Below are positions 51,893 to 60,633 of a stretch of 64,000 nt of DNA, piece by piece. The first letter of the stretch is position 1; each line of letters opens with the position of its first letter. The notes under the pieces were generated by a model that was given only the letters and a program-made list of their open reading frames with translations, did no database searches and was not told the origin of the DNA. The translations under genes were made by a program, and so were the position numbers. Location of the stretch: the NCBI RefSeq assembly GCF_900156915.1, contig NZ_LT732535.1:1691332-1755331 (forward strand). Reading direction: 5' to 3'. The DNA is from Sediminibacillus massiliensis (GTDB lineage: Bacteria > Bacillota > Bacilli > Bacillales > Amphibacillaceae).

Positions 51893-52892
51893 CTCTTATA
51901 TCCACAAATGTATTCTTTTCAGGGAAGGACAGAGTAATGGTTGTCCCAGAACCATAAGTTGAATCAGCACATATTTCTATTTGCAAGGGGATTGCAGCTG
52001 TTTTAGCTAAATACAGACCCATGCCGGTGGCTGTATTGTCTTCGTGCTGACTTGTTGAAGTGAAACCTTTGTCGAAAATACGTGGGAGATCTTTCGATTT
52101 GATGCCTCTTCCAAAATCCTTCACCTGCAGGAATGTCTGCCCATTTTGCCACCCGCTTTTTATTTGGATTTCGGATGCATACACACTATATTTCACAGCA
52201 TTTGTGAGCAGCTGGCGAATGATGAAGGCCAACCATTTTGCATCACTCAGAACGGTTCTTACTGGTAATCCCACATCGATGCCGATGCCTTTTTTCATGC
52301 ACCACGATCTCAACATATTAATTTCCCGGGTAAGAAGAGATTCTAAATCCAACTCTTCTATGTATAAATCATTTTCAATAAAAGGCATTCTCTTCCGGTG
52401 AAGCTGCTGGTCGAGCAGCAGGTGGATCCGGAGCCATTCCTGTACAAGCTCAGCTTTCAACTGACTGTCCCCGATCCGGTCGATAATTAAATGCATGGTA
52501 GTCAACGGTGTTTTAACTTCGTGAATCCAGGAGAGAAGCTCATCCTTCTCCTGTTCCAAATGCTGTTGGCTGTTTGCAGCTTCCACTTTCAACCGTTCGA
52601 TGGGATGGGTGATGCTTTGATCAATTAATTGTTCAAAGGGGCTGTCTGGTTCCGGCAAACTGTCCAAATCAAAGTTATTTTCCCGTTCGGAAAGTTCTTT
52701 GTAAAATTTGGTCTCCCTATGATATCGGAACACTGCAAACACTCCAAAAATAACTACAGATAAGAAAACGTAATAAAGCATAGAGTCGAATCCCAGATCT
52801 GCATCTAAATAAGCCATAAACAAAGCCAGGAGTTGTAAAAAAAGAACTAATAATATCCAACTGATTCGCTCTGCTAAAAACTTTCTAATCAT
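51885..52892 (-). CDS. BceS-type intramembrane-sensing histidine kinase
   Basis: The 335-residue kinase has two N-terminal helices (about 10-55) with almost no external loop, the mark of kinases that sense through a partner ABC transporter. The phospho-acceptor box is LLSWIHEVKTPLTTMHL (His near 125), followed by N box RQLLTNAVKYSVYA, and G boxes VKDFGRGIKSKDLPRIFDKG and NTATGMGLYLAK. It overlaps the regulator gene by four bases. With the BceB-like permease it forms a flux-sensing complex in the membrane. Confidence 0.94.
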   Translation of the reverse strand: MIRKFLAERISWILLVLFLQLLALFMAYLDADLGFDSMLYYVFLSVVIFGVFAVFRYHRETKFYKELSERENNFDLDSLPEPDSPFEQLIDQSITHPIERLKVEAANSQQHLEQEKDELLSWIHEVKTPLTTMHLIIDRIGDSQLKAELVQEWLRIHLLLDQQLHRKRMPFIENDLYIEELDLESLLTREINMLRSWCMKKGIGIDVGLPVRTVLSDAKWLAFIIRQLLTNAVKYSVYASEIQIKSGWQNGQTFLQVKDFGRGIKSKDLPRIFDKGFTSTSQHEDNTATGMGLYLAKTAAIPLQIEICADSTYGSGTTITLSFPEKNTFVDIRGM

Positions 52893-53578
52893 GTTCTTTC
52901 CATCTCAACTGCTACGTATCCTTGGCCGACCTTTGTTTGAATCGCCTCTCCCATACCGATTTCTGCCAACCTCTTCCTTAAACGGTTGACGTTGACAGTC
53001 AATGTATTGTCGCTGACAAACCGTTGGTCATCCCACAATCGATTGATAAGTTCTTCTCGGCTGACTATTTTATTTTTTCGCTCAACGAGCAGCAGTAGTA
53101 TGTACATTTCGTTTTTCGTCAATTCAATCGTTCCCTGATCATTTGTTACTCTATTTCTCTCTTTGTCAATCGCAGCCCCAGACCAGGTTTTCAAACCCGT
53201 CACTTCTGTATTGTAATTGTACACCCTTCGGAGGATGGCCTGAATTTTGGCGATCAATACATCAAAGTGGAAAGGCTTTTGTATGAAGTCATCTGCCCCC
53301 AGATTCATCGACATTACCATGTCAGTCGGATGGTCCCTCGATGACAGGAAAATAATCGGAACACTGGAATGTTCCCGGATCATCCGGCACCAGTGAAATC
53401 CATCGAATTTCGGAAGTTGGATGTCAATAACGACCAGATCCGGATTTACATTGGTAAATCTATTCAATACCTTTTGAAAGTCTTCTACCCCATAAACTTC
53501 ATAAGACCATTGGGCCAGCCGCTCTTTTATTTCCTTAAACAAAGATGTGTCATCTTCTATTAACAAAATTTTAAACAA
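52889..53578 (-). CDS. BceR-type response regulator (OmpR family)
   Basis: The 229-residue protein has a receiver domain (KILLIEDDTSLFKEIKERLA; phospho-acceptor in VVIDIQLPKFDGF; FLSSRD; QKPFHFDVL) and an OmpR-type winged helix (LTKNEMYILLLLVERKNKIV and VSDNTLTVNVNRLRKRLAE). It is first in the order regulator, kinase, terminator, ATPase, permease, exactly as in bce/psd/yxd modules. It should activate the ATPase promoter in 51786-51864. Confidence 0.94.
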   Translation of the reverse strand: MFKILLIEDDTSLFKEIKERLAQWSYEVYGVEDFQKVLNRFTNVNPDLVVIDIQLPKFDGFHWCRMIREHSSVPIIFLSSRDHPTDMVMSMNLGADDFIQKPFHFDVLIAKIQAILRRVYNYNTEVTGLKTWSGAAIDKERNRVTNDQGTIELTKNEMYILLLLVERKNKIVSREELINRLWDDQRFVSDNTLTVNVNRLRKRLAEIGMGEAIQTKVGQGYVAVEMERT

Positions 53579-53672
53579 CCTATCACCACACTTTAACTCT
53601 TAATAATTTCGCTCTCCAATAAATCAGTTCTTTGCTGGCTTTTTTGCAGTAATACATGCTGTTTCCCGCCCA

Positions 53673-54446
53673 CTATTTCCTGACTTTTTGACAGACGACG
53701 GCAAACATTCGATGGGGAATGGACAGTGTTTGATCAGGAAAATACTTTTCAAGAAGGTTGTCCAGATCCTTATCAAAGGCAGAAACGAATTCTTTCGGTA
53801 AATTGCCGCCAATTTCCGAGTCTGTCCTCATCCTTCCGCGCCACTCCTCATGTGTGTATGTGACCTCCTGATCGAACGTAAATGTTTCCACCCTTGAAAA
53901 ACCGGTCTCATACATTTCTTCCATCCATTCAGGATACATACCATATCGATTGTGTTTTTCGCTATTTTCCGTATATTGGGAAACTAGCTTTTCGGTGCGA
54001 TCAACTATATCACTTTCAGACGCCAATTGATCAAACTGAGCAAGGATAAAATAACCATCATCTTTCAGCACCCGGAAAACTTCTAACGCTGCTTCCACTC
54101 CTGGTAGCACGTCCCAGCACTGAACCGCAAACACGATATCGAAAGACTGCTCGTTCCAAGGCAATTGTGTTACATCGCCCACCAGATAGTCTATAGGTAA
54201 ATTATCTGTTTCATTTGTCCTTTTCGCTTCCTTGATCAATTCAACTGAATTATCTATACCTGTCACCATGCAGCCTTGTCTGGCAATATCCCTGGCCGCC
54301 AAGCCGTTAGAAGTAGCCATGTCGAGAGCCTTTTTTCCTTTAAGTGTTATATCATAATCATTTATTAACTTTTGATAAAACTTTCGGGGGTAGCCTGACC
54401 GGTATTTGTTAAAGTCATCAGCCACATTATCAAACAGTTCGCCCAC
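53673..54446 (-). CDS. Class I SAM-dependent methyltransferase
   Basis: The 257-residue methyltransferase has the cofactor motif KALDMATSNGLAARDIA near 40-56 (the usual Gly-rich loop reads ATSNGLA), then VTGIDNSVELIKEA and PWNEQSFDIVFAVQCWDVL. The GTG at 54446 is chosen: AGGAGAGG lies seven bases upstream and the N terminus then reads GELFDNVADDFNKYRSGYP, as in many small-molecule methyltransferases. A longer frame to 54506 overlaps the upstream GNAT gene. The two are probably co-transcribed. Substrate unknown. Confidence 0.88.
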   Translation of the reverse strand: MGELFDNVADDFNKYRSGYPRKFYQKLINDYDITLKGKKALDMATSNGLAARDIARQGCMVTGIDNSVELIKEAKRTNETDNLPIDYLVGDVTQLPWNEQSFDIVFAVQCWDVLPGVEAALEVFRVLKDDGYFILAQFDQLASESDIVDRTEKLVSQYTENSEKHNRYGMYPEWMEEMYETGFSRVETFTFDQEVTYTHEEWRGRMRTDSEIGGNLPKEFVSAFDKDLDNLLEKYFPDQTLSIPHRMFAVVCQKVRK

Positions 54447-54459
54447 TACGCATCCTCTC

Positions 54460-54960
54460 CTATGTACCGATAAATCTTGAATACCTAAGCGATACTCGCT
54501 CTTCATCTGTTTCTGTTATGGAAACCTTCCTCTGTTTAAAAGAAAAACCTCTAGCCTCATAAAAAGGAATACCGAACTGATTCCCTTCCTGAACAGAAAC
54601 CCATTGCTCTGTTGCACCTTGTTCGAGCTGTTGTTCGGTCAGTGCGTCAAGAAGCAGGCTTCCTATGCCTTGATAACGTTGATTTTCATCAACATAGAGA
54701 ACGAATACTTCACACCTGCCAGGCTTCGTTATGCCACCTCCTATTACTCCGGCAATTTTATTCTCAAACAGGGCTGCATGCGTATAGTTTCCTTCCCGGA
54801 TGTCATGACTAACCTTGTCGTGACTGTACCAGAAATCAATATTCTTATTCTGGTATTCTTCACTTAATTTGCCGTTTACTGTTTGTTTCCAGCCGTTTGC
54901 ACAAATGGCGGCAATAGCTTCTGTATGTTCTACTCTTGGCTTTATGATAACCGGATTCAT
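54460..54960 (-). CDS. GNAT family N-acetyltransferase
   Basis: The 166-residue GNAT begins VIIKPRVEHTEAIAAICANG. It contains VFVLYVDENQRYQGIGSLLLD near 95-115, which is the acetyl-CoA binding strand and loop (QRYQGIG), and ends QFGIPFYEARGFSFKQR. GGAGGAGAG precedes the start. It acetylates an unknown small amine or protein N terminus and shares an operon with the methyltransferase. Confidence 0.92.
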   Translation of the reverse strand: MNPVIIKPRVEHTEAIAAICANGWKQTVNGKLSEEYQNKNIDFWYSHDKVSHDIREGNYTHAALFENKIAGVIGGGITKPGRCEVFVLYVDENQRYQGIGSLLLDALTEQQLEQGATEQWVSVQEGNQFGIPFYEARGFSFKQRKVSITETDEERVSLRYSRFIGT

Positions 54961-55085
54961 TGTGTGCTCTCCTCCTATATATCCAATATGCCGGAAGATT
55001 TACCTCACAAGCAATTCTTCATGAATATCAACATTCCTAATATTTCTCATTTTACCATTATTTCTTTTTGCCAACACAACCCTTT

Positions 55086-55123
55086 AAAAAAGGACCTCCT
55101 TCGATTAAAGAAAGAGATCCCGG
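55086..55123 (-). terminator. Terminator of the small gene at 55150-55377
   Basis: Minus strand: GGGATCTCTTTC faces GAAGGAGGTCC with minor mismatches, followed by TTTTTTAAA. Confidence 0.65.
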
Positions 55124-55149
55124 TATGGATTGTCTATTCGTATGAAATT

Positions 55150-55377
55150 TCAAATAAGCTTCCCCACATCTTCTCTTAATGAGTCGATCATCGCATCTGA
55201 CAAATGTGCAGGAACGGAGGTTTCATTTGCAAATACCCAAATGTTGATCAATTCCATGTCAGCTTTATTAAAACTGATGCTGTAATCTTGATTGTTATGG
55301 GTGAATCCTGCTGTAACTGTTTCTTCGCCATAAAAGTCGTCATCGATAATCATGTTTTTTATTAGATAGGACTTCAC
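55150..55377 (-). CDS. Small conserved-looking hypothetical protein
   Basis: A 75-residue soluble protein starts at GTG 55377 with AAGGGGAT six bases upstream. It has a strand-rich first half (GEETVTAGFTHNNQDYSISF) and a helical second half (AHLSDAMIDSLREDVGKLI). It has the size and feel of small Bacillaceae-specific domain-of-unknown-function proteins, but I do not identify the family with certainty. Monocistronic with terminator. Confidence 0.7.
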   Translation of the reverse strand: MKSYLIKNMIIDDDFYGEETVTAGFTHNNQDYSISFNKADMELINIWVFANETSVPAHLSDAMIDSLREDVGKLI

Positions 55378-55514
55378 GCAATTATCCCCTTATCAAGTGT
55401 ATTTATAGATAGAATTCTCTGTCCTTTGTCGTTTATTCATACTCTTTGTTCCATCGAAACAATTCCGTATCATTGGCGATTTGTTGGAAAGTCTAAGGAC
55501 AAGGAGGGAAGATA

Positions 55515-55877
55515 ATGACACAGCGATATTTATCTGTAGAAGAATTCAATGAACTGCTTCAACAATGGAACGGAAAAACAATCCAGATTTCCAAACGCGA
55601 ACTTAATGATCAAGACAGCATGCTGATTGAATTGAACTCCATATCCTACTCGAAAGATACGAGAAGAATAGATGACTATGAACCGATGCATACATTACAG
55701 TTAAATGGACCTGGATTAATCGAGACCGGGGATGAGCAATTCCAGCCGATACCTTCTTCTTATTACGAAATACCGCTAGAGGACTCAACCCTTTATCAGT
55801 ACAGTGACTCTCAGTTCACCCTTGTTACCGATAGAGGTACTTATACAATTGAAATAGCAACGGAAGACCCTCATTAA
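55515..55877 (+). CDS. Hypothetical protein
   Basis: The 120-residue soluble, acidic protein starts TQRYLSVEEFNELLQQWNGK. ATG 55515 has AGGAGG upstream. Most of it is beta strand (IQISKRELNDQD, MLIELNSISYSKD, FTLVTDRGTYTIEI) with many Tyr and Asp. No known motif is seen. A strong terminator follows at once, so it is a single-gene unit. Confidence 0.75.
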   Translation: MTQRYLSVEEFNELLQQWNGKTIQISKRELNDQDSMLIELNSISYSKDTRRIDDYEPMHTLQLNGPGLIETGDEQFQPIPSSYYEIPLEDSTLYQYSDSQFTLVTDRGTYTIEIATEDPH

Positions 55878-55911
55878 AAAAAGGTGCTGCATGAAAGCAG
55901 CGCCTTTTTTT
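55877..55911. terminator. Bidirectional terminator
   Basis: AAAAAAAGGTGCTGC pairs with GCAGCGCCTTTTTTT. It serves the gene at 55515-55877 and the convergent gene at 55915-56181. Confidence 0.85.
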
Positions 55912-55914
55912 GAT

Positions 55915-56181
55915 CTAGTCATTATTTTGCTTGAGTTGTTGCATTTGCTGCCGTGTATCATGCAATTGTTCATATGCCTGCTGAAACTGTGAATTCTCTG
56001 TTGCCTCTTTTCCGGATTGATGCTGTGTATCTTGCAGCTCCTGCTCCACCCTCTGCAATTGTTCATGCGCTTGGGCCATTAGTTCAGGATCAGTTCCTCT
56101 TGCTTCCAAAATGCTGCTTTGCGCTTCTTGCAAGTGCCTGCTGATTTGCTGCAACTGCTCATGTAAATTTTGATTGGACAT
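55915..56181 (-). CDS. Small Gln-rich coiled-coil protein
   Basis: An 88-residue protein, nearly all helix, with very high Gln, Glu and His content: NQNLHEQLQQISRHLQEAQS, then HEQLQRVEQELQDTQHQ and YEQLHDTRQQMQQLK. Heptad spacing of Leu supports a coiled coil. It has no membrane segment or signal. Such Gln-rich small proteins are common in spore formers, but no role can be named. Confidence 0.75.
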   Translation of the reverse strand: MSNQNLHEQLQQISRHLQEAQSSILEARGTDPELMAQAHEQLQRVEQELQDTQHQSGKEATENSQFQQAYEQLHDTRQQMQQLKQNND

Positions 56182-56331
56182 CTGGATTCCTCCGTTTTAT
56201 TTGGAATTCTACACATTATTGTCCCTTTCTTCTCCACGAATATGTATTTGAAAGAAAGGACGATATTGTGGGGGGAATAACGATTATCCAGACCCCCGAA
56301 CAGCTGCTTTATCGTTATAGTTCATTTATAT

Positions 56332-56361
56332 AAAATAAGCTTCCTTTCTAATGAAAGGAAG
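56332..56361 (-). terminator. Terminator of the NUDIX gene
   Basis: Minus strand: CTTCCTTTC pairs with GAAAGGAAG around ATTA, followed by CTTATTTTAT. Confidence 0.75.
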
Positions 56362-56372
56362 TTCTCTACATA

Positions 56373-56813
56373 TTAATCGAGAGACGTATTTGAGATTTTT
56401 CCGTCAATTATTCGACGAATTACTTTGACCATATTCTTCGTCATAAAGCTTTCTACCGTCTCGAAAGGAATATATTTGTACCCATCCACCTCTTTTGTCT
56501 CTTTTTTTGTAAGTGGATGGATAAAACAAGAGAAACAATTCATCAGCGTTATATCTGGTAGTTGTTCTACCCGCAACAAAAATAAATGCAAATCTTTTTT
56601 TGGATTGTAATCAAAAATCCCAAGATCAAAAAGCTTTTCTTTGGATATATCGAGTCCGGTCTCTTCCCTTGTCTCCCGGATGCACGTTTGTTCCGGACTT
56701 TCTTGACTGTCTATCTCTCCCTTTGGCAAATCATAAAACCAGTTCCCTGTTGAATGACAACCAAGAAACTTCTCGCCATCTGTCAGTATTAAACCAGCCG
56801 ATAATTTTTTCAT
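56373..56813 (-). CDS. NUDIX hydrolase
   Basis: The 146-residue protein has a complete Nudix box at about 35-57: GEIDSQE, seven residues, then RETREETGLDI (GX5EX7REUXEEXGU). It hydrolyses nucleoside diphosphate-linked compounds with Mg2+. The ATG at 56813 follows AGGTGTGACC and gives KKLSAGLILTDGEKFLGCHS; the longer frame to 56858 is not needed. PKGEID before the box suggests an ADP-ribose or diadenosine polyphosphate-type substrate range, but this is not decisive. Confidence 0.9.
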   Translation of the reverse strand: MKKLSAGLILTDGEKFLGCHSTGNWFYDLPKGEIDSQESPEQTCIRETREETGLDISKEKLFDLGIFDYNPKKDLHLFLLRVEQLPDITLMNCFSCFIHPLTKKETKEVDGYKYIPFETVESFMTKNMVKVIRRIIDGKISNTSLD

Positions 56814-56870
56814 GGTCACACCTGCTTTGTGTTTTAAAATCGCACGTTGGAAAACCAACCTAAAAATACG

Positions 56871-57038
56871 TTAGACTCTTCTTTCTTCCAATTCAAGCCT
56901 CTTACGTTCCAGTTCAAGTCTTTCCTGTTCGATTTTTAATTCCTGCTCCTTTATTCTGTAATGTTTTTTGGTTGAATATGCTCCCATTATCAGGCTGACT
57001 ACAATAACACCTAATACTATCATCAAGTACAATTCCAT
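56871..57038 (-). CDS. Small membrane-anchored coiled-coil protein
   Basis: A 55-residue ORF: MELYLMIVLGVIVVSLIMGA forms an N-terminal helix, followed by KEQELKIEQERLELERKRLE and a stop. The tail is a strict charged coiled coil, a typical small membrane-anchored helix protein. The ribosome site is weak. It lies between the NUDIX and floT genes, all on the minus strand. The clean composition makes it real rather than chance. Function unknown. Confidence 0.65.
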   Translation of the reverse strand: MELYLMIVLGVIVVSLIMGAYSTKKHYRIKEQELKIEQERLELERKRLELEERRV

Positions 57039-57086
57039 CTCTATTTACAACACCTTCCCAGGAGAAGACTTATGATTGGCCATTGG

Positions 57087-57111
57087 AAAAAAGCATGCAA
57101 AAATGCACGCC
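57087..57111 (-). terminator. Terminator of floT
   Basis: Minus strand: GCGTGCATTT and TGCATGC form a stem followed by TTTTTTCC. Confidence 0.8.
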
Positions 57112-57127
57112 TTTTCCCGTTTTTTCT

Positions 57128-58639
57128 TTATTCGTTTTCCTCTGTATCTTTCTCATCTTCTGCAGTTTTATCTGTTTCCGTTATTTCGTCTTGTTCCTTC
57201 TCATTCCCGGTCGTCGCAGAGATTTCCTGATAAGGCCTTTCCGTTTCGGAATCAAAATTGTTTACGTTTCCTCTTGAGACATAACTTTCAAGCATGGCTT
57301 TCAAATCCATTCCAGTGGCCTCTTTCAATGATTCCTGGATGCCGAGCATAGTGGAGGTGACACTGTTGGTTATTCTGGAAGATCCCCCTTGTGAGTTAGA
57401 TCCACCCAAATCAATGACTTTCATATCTTTAATTTGAGACAACGGTGCAGATACTTTCTCGGCATAGTCAGGTAAGACATTTATGAGCATTTCGACAATG
57501 GCTGCTTCGCCATAATGCTCCATCGCTTTCGCCATACGTTCTTTTGACTCTGCTTCGGCGATACCGCGCTGGCGGATGACTTCTGCTTCTGATTCCCCTT
57601 TAATCCTCTCTGTTTCAGCTTCCGCTTCTGCCCGTTTCGTCACTTCATAAGCTTGGGCATCGGCAATCGAGCGACGGCGTTTGTTTTCCTCTTCTTCCAG
57701 TTCAACAGCACGCTGCTTTTCGATGTATTGAACTTTGAGTTCTTCTTCTTTAATTTGCTGGGCAAGTTTTTGCCTTTCCAATTCGCCGGCCTGATCTGCA
57801 TTCGCTTTGGCCCGGTTTGTTTCTTTTTGGAATTCTGCTTCCTTGATTTCTTTTTCTTTAGTGGACTCTGCCACAGCAGTCAAGCGACGGTTTTCTTCGT
57901 CCTTTGCTTCCTGATCATTTTTCGCATGGTAGATCCTTGTTTCCTTGGTGGCATCTGACTCTGCCATATTGGCTTTTTTCTGGACTTCGGCGATATGAGG
58001 ACGTCCAAGCGCATCGATATACCCATTTTCTTTATCGACGTCTTCCACATCGTTAAGCGCAAAGGAGGTAATTTCGAAACCCATTCCTTTTAGGTCTGAC
58101 TCCGCAATTTTCTTTACTTGGGTGTTGACTTCTTTAAAATCGTTATAAATCTTTTCAATCGGAAGGGAAGCAATTATCGACCTTAAATGACCATTCAAGA
58201 CATCCTTCAATTCGGATTCCCGTTCATTTTGCTTTTTCCCCAAGAATTTTTCGGCAAAATTCGCCATGATTTCCAACTCGCTGCCGATACTGATGACAGC
58301 AGTACTGGCAACTCGTACAGGAATACCTTCTTTTGTATAAGCTTTGTCAGAATTCACCTGCAGTTGGAAAGAAGTCAAGTCGATCGGTGTGGCTGTCTGA
58401 AACATGCGCAGACGGTAGCCGCCGCCCCGGATTATTTTCACGGATCTTCCATTGTCATCTTCAAAAACATTCTTTTCCTGTTCTGGATCTCCAAGTTTCG
58501 GTCCAGTAACGATTAACGCTTCATTGGAGCTCGCAGTTTTATAGCGCAGACGGAAGATGATGAAAGTCGCGATACCTCCAATAAAGACGCCTGCTCCAAT
58601 AATGCCTAAAATAATTAAAAGTAATGCGCCTTCTAGCAT
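57128..58639 (-). CDS. floT: Flotillin-like protein FloT
   Basis: The 503-residue protein matches B. subtilis FloT (YuaG, 509 residues). An N-terminal membrane-inserting segment (LLLIILGIIGAGVFIGGIAT) is followed by an SPFH domain (about 35-200), then a long Glu/Ala/Lys coiled coil (about 215-390) with repeated EAEAE-type units (KRAEAEAETERIKGESEAEV). A flotillin C terminus follows (VEMLINVLPDYAEKVSAPLS), then an acidic tail. It scaffolds functional membrane microdomains and affects fluidity, signalling and secretion. The usual partner, the NfeD protein YuaF, is not adjacent here. Confidence 0.95.
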   Translation of the reverse strand: MLEGALLLIILGIIGAGVFIGGIATFIIFRLRYKTASSNEALIVTGPKLGDPEQEKNVFEDDNGRSVKIIRGGGYRLRMFQTATPIDLTSFQLQVNSDKAYTKEGIPVRVASTAVISIGSELEIMANFAEKFLGKKQNERESELKDVLNGHLRSIIASLPIEKIYNDFKEVNTQVKKIAESDLKGMGFEITSFALNDVEDVDKENGYIDALGRPHIAEVQKKANMAESDATKETRIYHAKNDQEAKDEENRRLTAVAESTKEKEIKEAEFQKETNRAKANADQAGELERQKLAQQIKEEELKVQYIEKQRAVELEEEENKRRRSIADAQAYEVTKRAEAEAETERIKGESEAEVIRQRGIAEAESKERMAKAMEHYGEAAIVEMLINVLPDYAEKVSAPLSQIKDMKVIDLGGSNSQGGSSRITNSVTSTMLGIQESLKEATGMDLKAMLESYVSRGNVNNFDSETERPYQEISATTGNEKEQDEITETDKTAEDEKDTEENE

Positions 58640-58803
58640 AAAAATATTCCCCCTCTAAATATTGCATTCCATTTTACTGGTAGAAAAATGGTTGCTATAT
58701 TACATAACGATTACAAAGCAATAAAGTTTCACTATTCAGTTAATTTTTTTCGCAAAAGAAAAAAGACGCTTCCTTCCAACAAGCAGTCCTTTCCCTTTAA
58801 TAG

Positions 58804-59694
58804 CTATGTTTGCTCATCCATTTTCTTTAATCTCTGTTTGTTTCTCCCTGCTTGAGTCGTTAAGATTACCCCGCAAATGACAGCAAATGCTCCTGTAATC
58901 TGCATGACTGTGATCGACTCTCCCAGCCAAAAATATGCCCCGATCATTGTTACGACTGGAAGAAAGTTCAAAAAAACAGAGGCCTGGGAAGCACTTGTCA
59001 AGTCAACCGCACGATTATAGAATCCAAGCGCTATAAAGGACGGGAAGATGCCCAAGTATGCTAATCCAACCATGTTAGGGGTGTCAAATACAGGCAACCC
59101 TGTCACCATCCATTCTACCGTCACGATCGGCAGCAGCACCACTACTGAAATTCCGGTCATGACAAGCAACGTTCCATATGTCGGGAACAGATGCAAATAC
59201 TGCTTAACGTATATCGAGTACACGGCCCACATCACAATAGCACCGATCATAATCGCGTCCCCTATATTCCAGTCCATTGAGGTAAGCTTTTGGACCTGCC
59301 CATTCATGACCACCCAAACCGCTCCTATAAGAGAGAGAATGATACCAATCCACTGCAGGCGGGCAAGTCGTTCTTTTAGGAATAGTGCACTAAGAATCAC
59401 TGTCATTACGGGAATAACCGTCTCTAATACCGAGACATTTGTTGAAGTGGTAAATTGTAATGCTCCATATATAAATGTATTAAAAAAAGTGACACCTGTT
59501 AAAGTAATAATCATAAACGGCTTCTTGTATTCCCAGTACATATCCTTGTACTTCCGAGCACCTCGGAAGCCGACAGGTAACAAAACAAAGAATGCCACGA
59601 CCAAACGGAAAAAAGCAATCGTAAATGGAGGCAAATCATTGATTGCTTTTCCAACAAGAATATTGCCAGAAAAAAATAACACGACGAATATCAA
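58804..59694 (-). CDS. EamA (DMT) family transporter
   Basis: The 296-residue protein has ten helices and two EamA repeats; PPFTIAFFRLVVAFFVLLPV in helix 2 and SVLETVIPVMTVILSALFL in helix 4 are typical. It exports metabolites or amino acids of unknown type. The start is doubtful. TTG 59694 lacks a ribosome site, while the frame stays open upstream to ATT 59712 (NIYPYILL), which lies six bases after GAGGGG. A rare ATT start would complete helix 1. Monocistronic. Confidence 0.9.
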   Translation of the reverse strand: MIFVVLFFSGNILVGKAINDLPPFTIAFFRLVVAFFVLLPVGFRGARKYKDMYWEYKKPFMIITLTGVTFFNTFIYGALQFTTSTNVSVLETVIPVMTVILSALFLKERLARLQWIGIILSLIGAVWVVMNGQVQKLTSMDWNIGDAIMIGAIVMWAVYSIYVKQYLHLFPTYGTLLVMTGISVVVLLPIVTVEWMVTGLPVFDTPNMVGLAYLGIFPSFIALGFYNRAVDLTSASQASVFLNFLPVVTMIGAYFWLGESITVMQITGAFAVICGVILTTQAGRNKQRLKKMDEQT

Positions 59695-59801
59695 TAATAT
59701 GTATGGATAAATGTTATTCCCCTCATTTCCCTAATTGGGTTCTCTCTTTGCCAGGATTATCCTAACATAAATAGGAGCTATGATTCTAGTTTGCATTCTA
59801 C

Positions 59802-60236
59802 CTATTCATAAACTGTTGTGTTTGCCGGGTGTCCCAGTTCCTTTGCCAATACTTTGGAAGCTTCTGCACTAATAACATAGAAACGATCTTCGTGCCCAAC
59901 GTACATAAAGGCACTTTTTTCTCCTTTATTACCTAAAAAGAGATGAAGACCATGCGTATTGCCATCTCCGTAATCAATCAATATATCAAAATCCGGCTGA
60001 GTATTTTTGTTTGGAAGTTGATCGTATTCAGCGTCAGAAATAATTTTTTCCCACAAGGATATGTCTTTTTGTTGATTTACATGCAAAAAATAACGTTCGT
60101 TCAATCCTCCGAATCCATTTGACTTAGAAACGGAAATGGATTCCGCTTCCTCCAACAATATCATTTTTTCTTTTGAAGAGTTACAACCCACTAACAGAAA
60201 CGTTAGGAATGTAATGATAGCCAGAATCTTCTTCAT
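59802..60236 (-). CDS. Putative lipoprotein
   Basis: A 144-residue protein with a type II signal peptide: KKILAIITFLTFLLVGCNSS, lipobox LVGC with Cys at residue 18. After lipidation it would sit on the outer face of the membrane. The mature part is mixed strand and helix (IDYGDGNTHGLHLFLGNKGE, FMYVGHEDRFYVIS) with no recognised domain. It may share a transcript with the small membrane gene just upstream at 60262-60519. Confidence 0.85.
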   Translation of the reverse strand: MKKILAIITFLTFLLVGCNSSKEKMILLEEAESISVSKSNGFGGLNERYFLHVNQQKDISLWEKIISDAEYDQLPNKNTQPDFDILIDYGDGNTHGLHLFLGNKGEKSAFMYVGHEDRFYVISAEASKVLAKELGHPANTTVYE

Positions 60237-60261
60237 TTCAACGATCTACCTCCAGACATGG

Positions 60262-60519
60262 TTATGGCATAGAGCTGACAGTAAAATAAATGACCATAGT
60301 CAGAACAGCCAAAAACACCATAAAATAATTCGAAACAAGCAAAACCCTTCTTGATTTAACCGACGACGTCCCAGACATTCTATGTAAAAAGAAACCAGCA
60401 CAAATAGAAATAAACCAAATAACCCCCCCTGCTTTCGAGAATAAAAACGCCGAGTTCCTCACCCATAACACGGAAATCGCCCCGTAGGTAACAAGCAAAA
60501 AAACGGTCAGTGCTTTCAT
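60262..60519 (-). CDS. Small three-span membrane protein
   Basis: The 85-residue protein starts MKALTVFLLVTYGAISVLWV. The ATG at 60519 has GGGAGGAGGGG upstream; the longer frame to 60642 is AT-rich and lacks a site. Helices lie at about 2-20, 30-48 and 63-83, with Arg/Lys clusters (SVKSRR) on one side. Family not recognised. It sits 25 bases before the lipoprotein gene on the same strand. Confidence 0.7.
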   Translation of the reverse strand: MKALTVFLLVTYGAISVLWVRNSAFLFSKAGGVIWFISICAGFFLHRMSGTSSVKSRRVLLVSNYFMVFLAVLTMVIYFTVSSMP

Positions 60520-60633
60520 CACACCCCTCCTCCCATTCAATATATATTTATTATATTTTAGAGTTTTTTTATTGTAAATCAATAAATTATAACTTAAACT
60601 AATAGTATCATAACCAACAGAAGGGTGTTGTAG

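Noticed and set aside
59048-59710. 220-codon plus-strand ORF antisense to the EamA gene
   Set aside because: The Thr/Ile/Pro-rich translation is typical of the reverse of a membrane protein gene; EamA motifs lie on the minus strand.
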